48,481 nt of DNA, from assembly GCA_002352225.1 (NCBI GenBank), contig DEIA01000028.1, positions 6,102 to 54,582 of the forward strand. Reading direction: 5' to 3'. Under the pieces are notes generated by a model, which did not search any database, was not told where the DNA came from, and saw only the letters and a list, made by a program, of their open reading frames with translations. The DNA is from Flammeovirgaceae bacterium UBA2786. GTDB lineage: Bacteria; Bacteroidota; Bacteroidia; Cytophagales; Cyclobacteriaceae. The position numbers and the translations under genes were made by a program. Below, one piece after another: positions 7,020-15,450 of this stretch. The first letter of the stretch is position 1. Each line of letters opens with the position of its first letter.

Positions 7020-9422
7020 GTGGCGCAAACAAAAACTTTGGTTAACGGATTATCAGAAAAGAAAGTAGCAACTATTCTTGCTGATTATCGCCTTGCCTGC
7101 GAAAGTCGCGAAGCCAGTTTACTGGGGCGTAAGGAAGTGTTTATGGGCAAAGCCAAGTTTGGCATCTTTGGCGATGGCAAAGAGATGGCTCAGATTGCGA
7201 TGGCAAAAATTTTTCGTGCTGGCGATCATCGGGCAGGCTATTACCGCGATCAAACCTTTATGCTTGCCATTGGTGAGCTTACCTTACAACAATACTTTGC
7301 ACAATTATATGCCCACACCAGTGTGGAGGCAGACCCTGCTTCGGCCGGGCGTTTAATGAACGGCCATTTTGCTACCCGAATGATTGATGAGAACGGGGCA
7401 TTCAAAAACCTGGCGCAAACCAAAAACAGCAGCTCAGATATTTCGCCAACCGCAGGGCAGATGCCCCGCCTGGTAGGTCTTGCGTATGCTTCAAAGTTAT
7501 TCAGAAATAATCCGGGCTTGTCTGCTTATACAGAACTAAGCACAGCGGGTAATGAAATTGCGTTTGGTACCATAGGCAATGCCTCTACATCCGAAGGTCA
7601 TTTTTTTGAAGCGATTAATGCGGCCGGTGTGCTACAGGTACCCATGTTAATTTCGGTGTGGGACGATGAATATGGTATTTCAGTACCAGCTGAATACCAG
7701 ACAACCAAAGGGAGTATTTCTAAAATTCTGGCAGGCTTTCAGCGAACCAAAACCGAGAAGGGATACGAAATTTTTACCGTTAAAGGGTGGGATTACCTCA
7801 CGCTTATAACGACTTACGAAAAAGCCGAAAAAGTTTGTCGCGAAGAACATGTGCCGGTGTTGGTTCACGTTACTGAAATGACGCAACCACAAGGGCATTC
7901 TACTTCCGGATCGCATGAACGCTATAAATCTAAAGAGCGATTAGCATGGGAGACAGAATTTGACTGTATTCGCAAATTGCGCTTGTGGTTAATCGAAAAC
8001 GGTGCGGCATCTTCTGAAGAGTTGGATGGAATTGAGAAAGGGGCAAAAGCCACAGCGCGGGCAGCCAAAGAAGCAGCCTGGAAAGATTTCAATAAAGATA
8101 TTCAGAAAGCACAAAAAGAGTTAGAGCAGATTCTGAATGAAGCTATTGCCGAACAACCCGGTATAGAAGACCTTGTTCTGGATCTTCGCAAAACAATCAA
8201 TCCATTGTTGATGGACTCTGTTAAGGCAGCGCGTAAAGCAGCCAGACTATTGAGAGACAGTACATCAGAAACCCGCAGCCGGTTAGTGGCGTGGATAAAA
8301 AATTCGGAAGAGAAAAATTTTGATCGGTTTAGCTCATACCTGCATAGCCAATCGCAATGGTCGGCATTGAAAGTAAATCGGATTAACCCGATTTATAATG
8401 ATAATTCACCTTTGGTGGATGGTCGTGAGATTCTGCAAGCCTGCTTCCGCGAAGCCCTGCAACGCGATCCCAGAGTTCTTGCTTTTGGTGAAGACGTAGG
8501 TAAGATTGGAGATGTAAATCAGGGGTTTGCCGGACTTCAACAAAAATTTGGTGAGTTGCGTGTAACGGATACCGGTATTCGTGAGTGTACCATTATTGGG
8601 CAAGGTATTGGCGCTGCTTTACGCGGATTAAGACCCATTGCAGAAGTTCAATATCTGGATTATCTGCTTTATGCTTTGCAAACACTATCCGATGATCTGG
8701 CGTGTTTGCAATACAGAACCAAAGGAGGGCAAAAGGCTCCGTTGATTGTAAGAACGCGCGGGCATAGACTGGAGGGCGTATGGCATGCCGGTTCGCCCAT
8801 GGGTATGATATTGCATTCGCTGCGCGGTATGTATGTATTGGTGCCGCGCAACATGACTCAGGCGGCAGGGTTTTATAATACATTACTTCAATCCGATGAT
8901 CCGGCTTTGATTGTGGAATGCCTCAATGGCTATCGGTTAAAAGAAAAATTACCGGCCAATATTGGCGAGTTTACTGTGCCTTTGGGCGAACCCGAAATAC
9001 TGAAAGAGGGTACAGATATTACCGTGGTAACATACGGTTCAATGTGCCGCATAGTAATGGAAGCTGCTGCTGATCTTGAAGCGGTAGGAATTTCATGCGA
9101 AGTAATAGATGTGCAAACGTTGCTTCCTTTCGATTTAACACAGACTATTCTTCAATCCATAAAGAAGACAAACCGGGTTTTATTTACAGACGAAGATGTG
9201 CCCGGTGGCGCTACTGCGTTTATGATGCAGCAGGTGGTGGAAGGGCAGGGAGCATTTCAGTTTTTAGATTCTGTACCACGTACACTATCCGCAAAGGAAC
9301 ACCGCCCGGCTTATGGAACTGATGGAGATTATTTTTCGAAACCTGCAGCTGAAGATGTGTTTGAAGTGGTGTATTCATTATTTGAGGAATCCGAACCGAA
9401 AAAATACAAGCCCTTGTATTAA
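7020..9422 (+). CDS. Fused alpha/beta E1 subunit of a 2-oxoacid dehydrogenase complex
   Basis: This 800-residue protein is a fusion of the two E1 subunits that are usually separate. Residues about 1-330 are E1-alpha, with the thiamine diphosphate region at GNASTSEGHFFEAINAAG and WDDEYGIS. Residues about 460-800 are E1-beta, with FGEDVGKIGDVNQGF, the beta-subunit pattern IVRTRGHRLEGVWHAGSP and the transketolase C-terminal domain DITVVTYGSM. A lysine/alanine-rich linker lies near 340-440. It should decarboxylate pyruvate or branched-chain 2-oxoacids for an E2 encoded elsewhere. The start is GTG at 7020, giving the N-terminus VAQTKTLVNGL. The usual GDG and NN of the cofactor motif appear as GNA and DD, which I recall as typical for this Bacteroidota subfamily rather than damage. 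Confidence 0.9.
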   Translation: MAQTKTLVNGLSEKKVATILADYRLACESREASLLGRKEVFMGKAKFGIFGDGKEMAQIAMAKIFRAGDHRAGYYRDQTFMLAIGELTLQQYFAQLYAHTSVEADPASAGRLMNGHFATRMIDENGAFKNLAQTKNSSSDISPTAGQMPRLVGLAYASKLFRNNPGLSAYTELSTAGNEIAFGTIGNASTSEGHFFEAINAAGVLQVPMLISVWDDEYGISVPAEYQTTKGSISKILAGFQRTKTEKGYEIFTVKGWDYLTLITTYEKAEKVCREEHVPVLVHVTEMTQPQGHSTSGSHERYKSKERLAWETEFDCIRKLRLWLIENGAASSEELDGIEKGAKATARAAKEAAWKDFNKDIQKAQKELEQILNEAIAEQPGIEDLVLDLRKTINPLLMDSVKAARKAARLLRDSTSETRSRLVAWIKNSEEKNFDRFSSYLHSQSQWSALKVNRINPIYNDNSPLVDGREILQACFREALQRDPRVLAFGEDVGKIGDVNQGFAGLQQKFGELRVTDTGIRECTIIGQGIGAALRGLRPIAEVQYLDYLLYALQTLSDDLACLQYRTKGGQKAPLIVRTRGHRLEGVWHAGSPMGMILHSLRGMYVLVPRNMTQAAGFYNTLLQSDDPALIVECLNGYRLKEKLPANIGEFTVPLGEPEILKEGTDITVVTYGSMCRIVMEAAADLEAVGISCEVIDVQTLLPFDLTQTILQSIKKTNRVLFTDEDVPGGATAFMMQQVVEGQGAFQFLDSVPRTLSAKEHRPAYGTDGDYFSKPAAEDVFEVVYSLFEESEPKKYKPLY

Positions 9423-9456
9423 GAACGAAAAAAATTAGTGTGTTTAGAAACCTGAT

Positions 9457-10062
9457 ATGAATAAATTGTTAGTATTATTAATTTTTGGTTCCCTACCTGT
9501 TGATGCGCAGTGGGGTAATTGTGGGTCAATGTCTTTTGCATCAGAATTATGTGCTGGCTCATCAACTTCTATTATTGGGGTGCCAATCTCTGGTGCGACC
9601 TACTACCAATGGGTGTTATACAATGCTGTATCAGGAACTTATTTATCTAATTATATAACAGCTTCACCTAGTAACACCTTATTTACATCCGCTTCGCAAA
9701 CAGGAACTACTGCCTGGGATGTAAGTGCCCTCAATAGTGAAGGGGTAAAAATCGGGATGTGTGGAGGGACCGTGATAATAAAATCAGGTGCACCGAAAAT
9801 TCCGAGTATTGCTTGGAGTGGAAATTTGTGTATTGAGCAGTCGAGAACCTATACCTGTTCAAGTGGTGCGACTACTTATTCATGGGAGGTAATGGAAATA
9901 GCATACACTCAAACTACATCTACTAATCAACTTAATTTATCAGGGAGTATATTTAGTAATAGCGGTCTCTACACACTCCGCGTTAAGGGTAATAATTCAT
10001 GTGGATCTAGCGATTGGCGAACAGCAACAATTCAAGTTGTTTCTGGGTGTGCCCCGTATTAA
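9457..10062 (+). CDS. Secreted protein with two Ig/PKD-like repeats
   Basis: This 201-residue protein has a signal peptide (MNKLLVLLIFGSLPVDAQ, likely cleavage after the DAQ). Two similar segments follow: about residues 25-110, containing CAGSSTSIIGVPISGATYYQW, and about 118-195, containing CIEQSRTYTCSSGATTYSW. The pattern of cysteine, then S/T-rich strand, then Y-x-W resembles PKD/Ig-like repeats of secreted Bacteroidota proteins. There is no type IX sorting domain at the C-terminus, which ends GCAPY. It follows the E1 gene by 34 bases, but its AT-rich, serine-rich content looks unrelated. No specific function can be given. Confidence 0.75.
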   Translation: MNKLLVLLIFGSLPVDAQWGNCGSMSFASELCAGSSTSIIGVPISGATYYQWVLYNAVSGTYLSNYITASPSNTLFTSASQTGTTAWDVSALNSEGVKIGMCGGTVIIKSGAPKIPSIAWSGNLCIEQSRTYTCSSGATTYSWEVMEIAYTQTTSTNQLNLSGSIFSNSGLYTLRVKGNNSCGSSDWRTATIQVVSGCAPY

Positions 10063-10077
10063 GAATAAAGACAACTA

Positions 10078-10890
10078 TTAGAACGTTATTTCAGGCGTTT
10101 CTATAATGTTACTTCTGTTTAGTGCCCTATCTTTAATTTGAATTCTGAATTTTAATGTTTTTAGGCTGAACTGAGTTCTAAGAAAGGGTGAACCAATTCT
10201 AAAGCGGATTACACCTTCAAGAGGAGAACCTGGACGGTCAGAGAACAAAATTGGAAAGCGACCGTCAAATGAGATGCCACAATTTGGGAAGTCAAATTCC
10301 TTAGTGAAATCAAACTCTGTAAATGAGCCATTTAGATTTTTTACTAAAAAATCTATTTCAAAATTGTTATGATCAGAATTACGTTCAATAAAGATTGTAT
10401 CTGTAATAATTCCATTATTAAAAACCCTCTGCCAATTAATGCAGTTATAGGGTTTCGTCATGTCAGGCAAATTTGCATATTCGGGATTAGTGCGCTTGTC
10501 AGAATATCTGATTGGTGTTTGATCAGGCTTGAGAATAATGAATTTACTGGTATAGCAACCGGTAGTTCCCGAGCAAGTGGCACCGGTATCCACTATTCCG
10601 TATTCACCGGTCTCGGAACTTCGGTATAACGCATGCACCTTACCTTGAAAGCAAATCAGATTGTCGTTACCGCTTAAGAAACAACCTGTTTCTGAAGTTT
10701 CAAGTCCCAGGTCGCCATTGCCATCCTTAAATGAAATAAAAAACGTAAGAGAATCAATGCCATCCACACGTTTGTAGACCATATTCTCAAACTCAATTTG
10801 AGGAATATCAGAATACTCTGGCTGTTCAAAACAGCCACCAATTGCGAATGCAATTAAATTAAATAGGAGAATCTTGCTTATCCCTCTCAT
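10078..10890 (-). CDS. Predicted lipoprotein, unknown function
   Basis: This 270-residue protein has a lipoprotein signal: a hydrophobic stretch ending AIGGC puts the lipidated cysteine at residue 20. After it come PQIEFENMVYK and FISFKDGNGDLGLE, a combination I recognise from uncharacterised Cytophagales lipoproteins with a beta-rich fold. The GDGNGDLG-like acidic loop could bind calcium, but this is only suggestive. It is convergent with the Ig/PKD-like gene and divergent from the LuxE-like gene. Confidence 0.75.
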   Translation of the reverse strand: MRGISKILLFNLIAFAIGGCFEQPEYSDIPQIEFENMVYKRVDGIDSLTFFISFKDGNGDLGLETSETGCFLSGNDNLICFQGKVHALYRSSETGEYGIVDTGATCSGTTGCYTSKFIILKPDQTPIRYSDKRTNPEYANLPDMTKPYNCINWQRVFNNGIITDTIFIERNSDHNNFEIDFLVKNLNGSFTEFDFTKEFDFPNCGISFDGRFPILFSDRPGSPLEGVIRFRIGSPFLRTQFSLKTLKFRIQIKDRALNRSNIIETPEITF

Positions 10891-10954
10891 TTTTTACTTT
10901 TATGCTTTGTAAAGTAAACAACGCCTGAACACATTCAAAAATTTTGAAACCGAT

Positions 10955-11911
10955 TTGTATGCTGTTAACGACAGCAACTTCGAGGATATTGCAATCCGCC
11001 TTTTTCACTTTCAGGCTGAACATGCACCGGTTTATAAGCACTTCCTTCAAAATCTGAACGTAAACCCCTCCAAAATCAACCGGCTGGACGGCATCCCTTT
11101 TTTCCCCATCAGTTTCTTTAAGACACAAAAAATACAAACCGGGTTGTGGACACCCGAAACAGAATTTACCAGTAGCGGAACAACCGGAATGCAAACCAGC
11201 AGGCATTTGGTGGCTGATTTAAATTTTTATCTGCGGCATGCTGAAAAAACATTTGAGCGGTTTTATGGTTCGCTGCAGCACTATCACATTCTTGCGCTAT
11301 TGCCCGCTTACCTCGAGCGAACAGGATCATCGCTTACAGCCATGATGGATCACTTTATCCGGCAAAGCAAATCTGTCCACTCCGGCTTTTATCTCTACAA
11401 CCACAAACAATTAATTGAAAAAATAGAGGCATTGAAATCGGGCACGCGTAAAATACTATTGTGGGGTGTTTCGTTTGCTTTGTTAGACCTTGCAGAACTG
11501 GTTGAGCTTGATCTTAGCCGTGCTATTGTTATGGAAACAGGTGGAATGAAGGGTAGGAGGCTGGAATTAACCAGGCAGGAGTTACATACCTTTCTAAGTC
11601 AAAGGTTTAACACCCCTGTTATTCATTCGGAATATGGTATGACCGAGTTAATGTCACAAGCTTATTCAGCGGGTAGAGGTTACTACAAATTACCCCCCTG
11701 GATGAAAGTTGTTATTCGGGAAATTAATGACCCCTTTAGCTATCTCCTGAATCGGGCCGGGGGGATCAATGTGGTGGATTTAGCGAATTTTCATTCCTGC
11801 GCCTTTATTGAAACCCAGGATTTAGGAAAAACGACTGAAACTGGCGAATTTGAGATTTTAGGCAGGATGGATAATAGCGATGTGAGGGGTTGTAATTTAT
11901 TGGTTGAATAG
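10955..11911 (+). CDS. LuxE / acyl-protein synthetase-like protein
   Basis: This protein of about 318 residues belongs to the adenylate-forming LuxE/PaaK-like group. The motif TSSGTTGMQTSRH at about 70-82 is the phosphate-binding loop of this superfamily, and EYGMTELMSQAYS at about 226-238 is the second conserved adenylation motif. LuxE activates fatty acids as acyl-AMP and transfers them to a protein; no luxC, luxA or luxB partner is visible here, so the acyl acceptor is unknown. The start is uncertain. TTG at 10955 gives a family-like N-terminus, but the frame is open back to 10913 and a CTG at 10925 would add NTFKNFETD. No ATG is in frame. Confidence 0.8.
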   Translation: MYAVNDSNFEDIAIRLFHFQAEHAPVYKHFLQNLNVNPSKINRLDGIPFFPISFFKTQKIQTGLWTPETEFTSSGTTGMQTSRHLVADLNFYLRHAEKTFERFYGSLQHYHILALLPAYLERTGSSLTAMMDHFIRQSKSVHSGFYLYNHKQLIEKIEALKSGTRKILLWGVSFALLDLAELVELDLSRAIVMETGGMKGRRLELTRQELHTFLSQRFNTPVIHSEYGMTELMSQAYSAGRGYYKLPPWMKVVIREINDPFSYLLNRAGGINVVDLANFHSCAFIETQDLGKTTETGEFEILGRMDNSDVRGCNLLVE

Positions 11912-11949
11912 TCGATTTTGTCGATAAACAGCAATTTTGGTACATACTA

Positions 11950-11980
11950 TTTGGATGATTTTAAAAGATTGATATTTTTG
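11950..11980 (+). promoter_or_regulatory. Bacteroidota-type promoter for the 38-residue lipoprotein
   Basis: TTTG at 11950-11953 and TATTTTTG at 11973-11980 are separated by 19 bases, the classical spacing. The ATG at 12000 is 19 bases beyond the -7 box, so the leader is very short. The promoter supports the small gene downstream. Confidence 0.7.
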
Positions 11981-11999
11981 TTCCTTTAAACCACTGGTT

Positions 12000-12116
12000 A
12001 TGAAGAAAATTCTCGCTTTTGCAGCCCTTCTTGCTTTCCTTACTTCGTGCAGCCAATACACCTGCCCTACGTACAGCAAGAAAGAAGTGAAAAAGCCTAC
12101 CGAAAGCCGCATTTAA
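12000..12116 (+). CDS. Very small lipoprotein (38 residues)
   Basis: The ATG at 12000 opens a 38-residue frame with a textbook lipoprotein signal: MKKILAFAALLAFLTSC, lipidated cysteine at residue 17. The mature part is only about 22 residues, containing SQYTCPTYSKK and a basic tail ending TESRI. A consensus promoter sits just upstream. I recall similar CSQYTCPTYSK mini-lipoproteins in other Cytophagales, which supports a real gene, but this could not be checked. It ends 4 bases before the convergent response regulator gene. Function unknown; a peptide this short may act as an outer-membrane-anchored cofactor of a larger complex. Confidence 0.75.
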   Translation: MKKILAFAALLAFLTSCSQYTCPTYSKKEVKKPTESRI

Positions 12117-12120
12117 GCGC

Positions 12121-13284
12121 TTACAGGTATTTTTTTACCTCTTCTGGTCCTATAGCGGCCCCATCGCTCATTATTACCAGCCTTTCTACTACATTTCGTA
12201 ATTCGCGAATGTTACCCGTCCATGTGTGCGTTTGTAAAATCGCAAGTGCGTCTTTTGCAATTTCTTTCTTCTTGTTTCCGTAATCTGAGGCAATATCCGT
12301 CAGAAACTTTTCAGTTAGCGCAGGGATATCATCCAGACGCTCGTTTAGCGAAGGTACCTTTATAACAATTACCGAAAGCCTGTGGTACAAATCTTCACGA
12401 AAGCGATTTTCGGCAATTTCTTTTTTAAGGTCTTTGTTGGTAGCGGCTACTATGCGCACGTTTACCGAAATGTCCTTTTCGCCACCAACCCGGGTAATCT
12501 TGTTTTCCTGTAAAGCGCGTAAAACTTTTGCCTGAGCAGCAGCCCCCATGTCTCCAATCTCATCCAGAAATAGCGTACCGCCTTCTGCTTGTTCAAATTT
12601 TCCAAGTTTCTGTTTGATAGCCGATGTGAACGATCCTTTTTCGTGACCAAATAATTCACTTTCAATTAACTCAGAAGGAATGGCCGCACAGTTTACTTCA
12701 ACAAATGGGCCCTGGTTGCGCGAACTCAGTTCATGAAGTTGCCGGGCCACCAGCTCTTTTCCTGCACCATTTGGCCCGGTAATTAAAACGCGTGCTTCGG
12801 TGGGCGCAACCTTTTCAATCATCTGCTTTACATTCATCAACCCTTCCGAACTTCCAATGATTTCGTATTTGCCCGATACTTTTTTCTTTAGAATTTTAGT
12901 TTCGCGCACTAGGTTGTTTTTATCTAATGCGTTTCGCAGTGTAATTAAAAGCCTATTCAGGTCGGGTGGTTTTTGCAGAAAATCATAAGCCCCCAGCTTG
13001 GTGGCATCCACAGCCAGTTCGGTAGAACCATGTGCCGATATCATAATAAAGGTTGCGGGGTTGCCTTTTGCCTTTGCCTGTTGCAATACTTCCATGCCAT
13101 CTGTTTTGGGCATTTTAACATCGCAAAACACTACATCGTATGCTGTGCTTTCCAGTTTAGATAACCCCTCCTGGCCATCTTTAGCCTCGTCTATTTCCAA
13201 TTTAAGTTCTTTCTGGTCTTTGAGGATGTCTTTTAATACTGCACGTATGCTGGCTTCATCTTCAATAAGTAAAACTTTGGGCAC
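12121..13284 (-). CDS. Response regulator with sigma-54 type AAA+ domain, no DNA-binding domain
   Basis: This 387-residue protein has a receiver domain (about 1-120; phosphorylatable Asp in VVFCDVKMPKTDG) and an AAA+ ATPase domain (about 140-380; Walker A GPNGAGKE, Walker B GGTLFLDEIG, arginine-finger region FREDLYHRLSV). It stops at EEVKKYL directly after the AAA+ lid, with no Fis-type helix-turn-helix. The sigma-54 contact loop reads GSFTSA instead of GAFTGA, keeping the phenylalanine and threonine. No partner kinase is adjacent. It may activate sigma-54 promoters without specific upstream sites or act on another sigma factor; both are inferences. Start ATG at 13284. Confidence 0.9.
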   Translation of the reverse strand: MPKVLLIEDEASIRAVLKDILKDQKELKLEIDEAKDGQEGLSKLESTAYDVVFCDVKMPKTDGMEVLQQAKAKGNPATFIMISAHGSTELAVDATKLGAYDFLQKPPDLNRLLITLRNALDKNNLVRETKILKKKVSGKYEIIGSSEGLMNVKQMIEKVAPTEARVLITGPNGAGKELVARQLHELSSRNQGPFVEVNCAAIPSELIESELFGHEKGSFTSAIKQKLGKFEQAEGGTLFLDEIGDMGAAAQAKVLRALQENKITRVGGEKDISVNVRIVAATNKDLKKEIAENRFREDLYHRLSVIVIKVPSLNERLDDIPALTEKFLTDIASDYGNKKKEIAKDALAILQTHTWTGNIRELRNVVERLVIMSDGAAIGPEEVKKYL

Positions 13285-13314
13285 GGGTAATGTTGTTTAA
13301 TTTATATGTAAAAA

Positions 13315-13738
13315 AATGCAAGCCTGTAAGCCGGGTTCTGTACTTCTGCCAAATACATGGAAGAAGTGCTTATCATTTATCTGGCCCGTGTGTTGCCACG
13401 CGGATCGAGCAGCCTACCCAACCCCGATGGAATACCGAAGTATTCTTTTGAGCGAGCCGCTCTTAACCGGGGCCTATTTGGCCTTTCAACTCGTAAGGTT
13501 TACCATGCCCCCAGTGTCGCCATTGGGGCGGTGGGCTCTTACTCCACCTTTTCACCTTTTCCTCATCCCAACAAAGTTGGGGCGGGGTAGTTTATTTTCT
13601 GTGGCACTATCTGTTCCCGTCCCGATAGCTATCGGGATCGGGACCTTCCTGTTAGGAAGTACGATGCTCTGTGTTGCCCGGACTTTCCTCCCCGATCCTG
13701 ATAGCTATCGGGATTCGGGGCGATAAGCCGGCTTGCAT
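13315..13738 (-). ncRNA. rnpB: RNase P RNA (class A)
   Basis: The minus strand carries the universal RNase P blocks in order: GAGGAAAGTCCGGGC near the 5' end (about 13692-13678), the AGAGC and GTGCCACAGAAA region, GTAAGAGCCCACC, GGTAAACC, AAGGCCAAATAGG, GGGTAGGCTGCT and finally AGAACCCGGCTTAC (near 13330). The ends pair as helix P1 (TGCAAGCC with GGCTTGCA), followed by a T-run. It is the catalytic RNA of RNase P, which removes tRNA 5' leaders. Two peripheral helices are built from the palindrome CCCGATAGCTATCGGG (13621-13636) and a one-base variant (13697-13712). Exact ends are estimates. Confidence 0.95.
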
Positions 13739-13740
13739 AG

Positions 13741-13748
13741 CAAATTTA
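13741..13748 (-). promoter_or_regulatory. Probable -7 box of rnpB
   Basis: TAAATTTG on the minus strand matches TAnnTTTG and lies immediately upstream of the predicted RNA 5' end. I do not see a TTTG at the expected -33 distance, so only the -7 element is claimed. Confidence 0.5.
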
Positions 13749-13775
13749 CGGGATTGAGCGGGAAATCCGTGATTT

Positions 13776-14174
13776 TTAATGAATGTCTGAATCCGTGAGT
13801 TTTAACTCGTATTGATCGGCCAGATTGGCTACTTCTTGCAACATTTCGGTTAACGTGCCTTCGGTTGTGGCATCTACAGCGGTAACTGCTTCTATTTGAA
13901 GATGGTTTTCATTTACCACAAACCGGCAATAGTTAAAGTAAGCAGCTTGTTCTAACAACATTTTGTAGTCGAGTGAATGTTTAATGGTGCAAACCTTTGA
14001 ATTAAGGGTTATAAGACTGCGGTTATAAAGTTCATTTTTCCGGATGGTGCCAATTACCGTTTGAAAGCGATTACCGGATACAGGCATGATAATAATAGAG
14101 TGGCTGGGGTCATATTGAGTAAACTGACCACCAATCTGGTCGGCATACTTTTTCATGAAAGCGGTTAGGTCCAT
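13776..14174 (-). CDS. Conserved-looking hypothetical protein (132 residues)
   Basis: A soluble protein with no signal peptide and no membrane segments. It starts MDLTAFMKKYADQIGG and ends with a helix, LTEMLQEVANLADQYELKL. The alternation of strands and helices resembles YbjN or type III chaperone-like folds, but I cannot assign a family. It lies upstream of rnpB on the same strand. The 38-base gap to the rnpB 5' end contains its -7 box, so the two are probably separate transcripts. Confidence 0.65.
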   Translation of the reverse strand: MDLTAFMKKYADQIGGQFTQYDPSHSIIIMPVSGNRFQTVIGTIRKNELYNRSLITLNSKVCTIKHSLDYKMLLEQAAYFNYCRFVVNENHLQIEAVTAVDATTEGTLTEMLQEVANLADQYELKLTDSDIH

Positions 14175-14307
14175 ACATGTAGGGTTAGGTTTCCGAAGAT
14201 AAGAAATCTAAACGGAATGAAAAATAAAAGAAATGACCTTTGATTCACCCCCGCCCTTGTTGGTGTTGCGCGCGGGCAAGGGTGGGTTGATTTCACCAAC
14301 AAGCGAG

Positions 14308-14535
14308 ATGAACGTTGATAACAGGTACAGGTTAGTAACAAAATTGTTGTTGGTGAGCATGCGCATAAGCCCTCGCACAAACACCAACAATGGCAAGAGG
14401 AACGTTACCCGCGATCTTTCCGATATTTTTAGTAATAAGATTATTATCAAGTCCGGAATCCAGTTTAACCTGGTAAACGACTTTAAGAAAGTGGTAAAAT
14501 ACGTGGAAGAAAAGGTTAAAAGGAAAAACGATTAA
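14308..14535 (+). CDS. Possible small basic protein (75 residues)
   Basis: The frame is open from ATG 14233, but the first 25 residues derive from a low-complexity inverted repeat (CCCGCCCTTG at about 14251 and CAAGGGTGGG at about 14276). I therefore prefer ATG 14308. The product, beginning MNVDNRYRLVTK, is soluble and lysine-rich, with a plausible amphipathic end (DFKKVVKYVEEKVKRK). No family is recognised. Overlapping minus-strand frames are less protein-like. Confidence 0.4.
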   Translation: MNVDNRYRLVTKLLLVSMRISPRTNTNNGKRNVTRDLSDIFSNKIIIKSGIQFNLVNDFKKVVKYVEEKVKRKND

Positions 14536-14574
14536 TGTGAATACCTGATAGGTCAGCATTAAATTCCGCTGTAA

Positions 14575-15450
14575 TCAAAAATAAAACCAATGGCCTTTGG
14601 TTTTATGTTGTGAAAATTCGATAGCAGGTGCCGGCAACCGCACCATATTGGCAACATAAATCAAGGTGTTAAGCACTTTGCTTTTCGATTTGAAAGCAGT
14701 TAAATCAAAGTCGACACCAACAAAAAATTTACGATATGGATTATAGCCGGCATTGCGATTACTTGCATCGGTTGCATAAACCATGCCTTCGGCACCCATA
14801 CCCAACGAAAAATTTAACCATTTTGGAAAACGCATGAACTTGTCCATATCTACACTTAACCACTGCGTTTGGCCATTATAGTCTTTCAACATTTCTTCGG
14901 CAAGCCCATGGCCAAGTAAGGATGGTCTTATAGGGGCGTATCGGGTTCGGTGAAATGAATATTTTGGATAGATGCGGGTTTCATTCCAAAGCGCCTGTTG
15001 CCCCCAATACAATCCGGTACCAGCTGCATTAGCCACTACATCAGATACGGATGCACCATATCCCGCTGAGAATCCATCCAGCACTTCAATGGATGACATA
15101 ATCCCTAAACTGATTAAAGATCCCAACCGATCTGACTTTTGTTTTGACATTCCGCTCCATTGCCAGGTAGCTGAACTGATAGCGGATATTTGAAAAGCTG
15201 AAAACGTATGGCCTAGTTTATCCATCTGTTTCCACTCGCGGGCATCGTTAAAAAATCTGAACGACTGGCGATTGGATTGGCTATACCATGCAGCGGTAAG
15301 CGCAACCATACTACCGGTATATGCGCCAGACGATCCGATAATTACCGCTTTTTGTCTCTTCTTATACAGGTGTTGGAGTGAATCGGGTTGAGCGATTACA
15401 ACTTGGGTACATAGTATAAGAAGAAACAAAATTTTACTCGATCTGATCAT
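14575..15450 (-). CDS. DUF2279 (YfiM-like) predicted periplasmic/outer-membrane protein
   Basis: This 291-residue protein has an N-terminal signal peptide (MIRSSKILFLLILCTQVVIAQ). The motif REWKQMDKLGHTFSAFQIS and the segment IEVLDGFSAGYGASVSDVVANAAG are characteristic of the DUF2279 family, and the histidine and aspartates in them may form a site, though none is proven. The C-terminal half has alternating aromatic strands that could pack at the membrane. Its 5' end overlaps the 3' end of tamB by 17 bases, so the two are cotranscribed; this suggests a role in envelope biogenesis by association only. Confidence 0.8.
   Translation of the reverse strand: MIRSSKILFLLILCTQVVIAQPDSLQHLYKKRQKAVIIGSSGAYTGSMVALTAAWYSQSNRQSFRFFNDAREWKQMDKLGHTFSAFQISAISSATWQWSGMSKQKSDRLGSLISLGIMSSIEVLDGFSAGYGASVSDVVANAAGTGLYWGQQALWNETRIYPKYSFHRTRYAPIRPSLLGHGLAEEMLKDYNGQTQWLSVDMDKFMRFPKWLNFSLGMGAEGMVYATDASNRNAGYNPYRKFFVGVDFDLTAFKSKSKVLNTLIYVANMVRLPAPAIEFSQHKTKGHWFYF

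Noticed and set aside
6837..7028. A 63-residue minus-strand frame before the E1 gene
   Set aside because: No recognisable motif or promoter, and it overlaps the start of the E1 gene.
13316..13726. A 136-residue plus-strand frame and a 77-residue frame inside it
   Set aside because: They lie on the antisense strand of RNase P RNA, whose conserved blocks explain the region fully.
14165..14559. Overlapping minus-strand frames of 71-80 residues
   Set aside because: Biased composition from an inverted repeat and no start context; the plus-strand frame is a better but still weak candidate.
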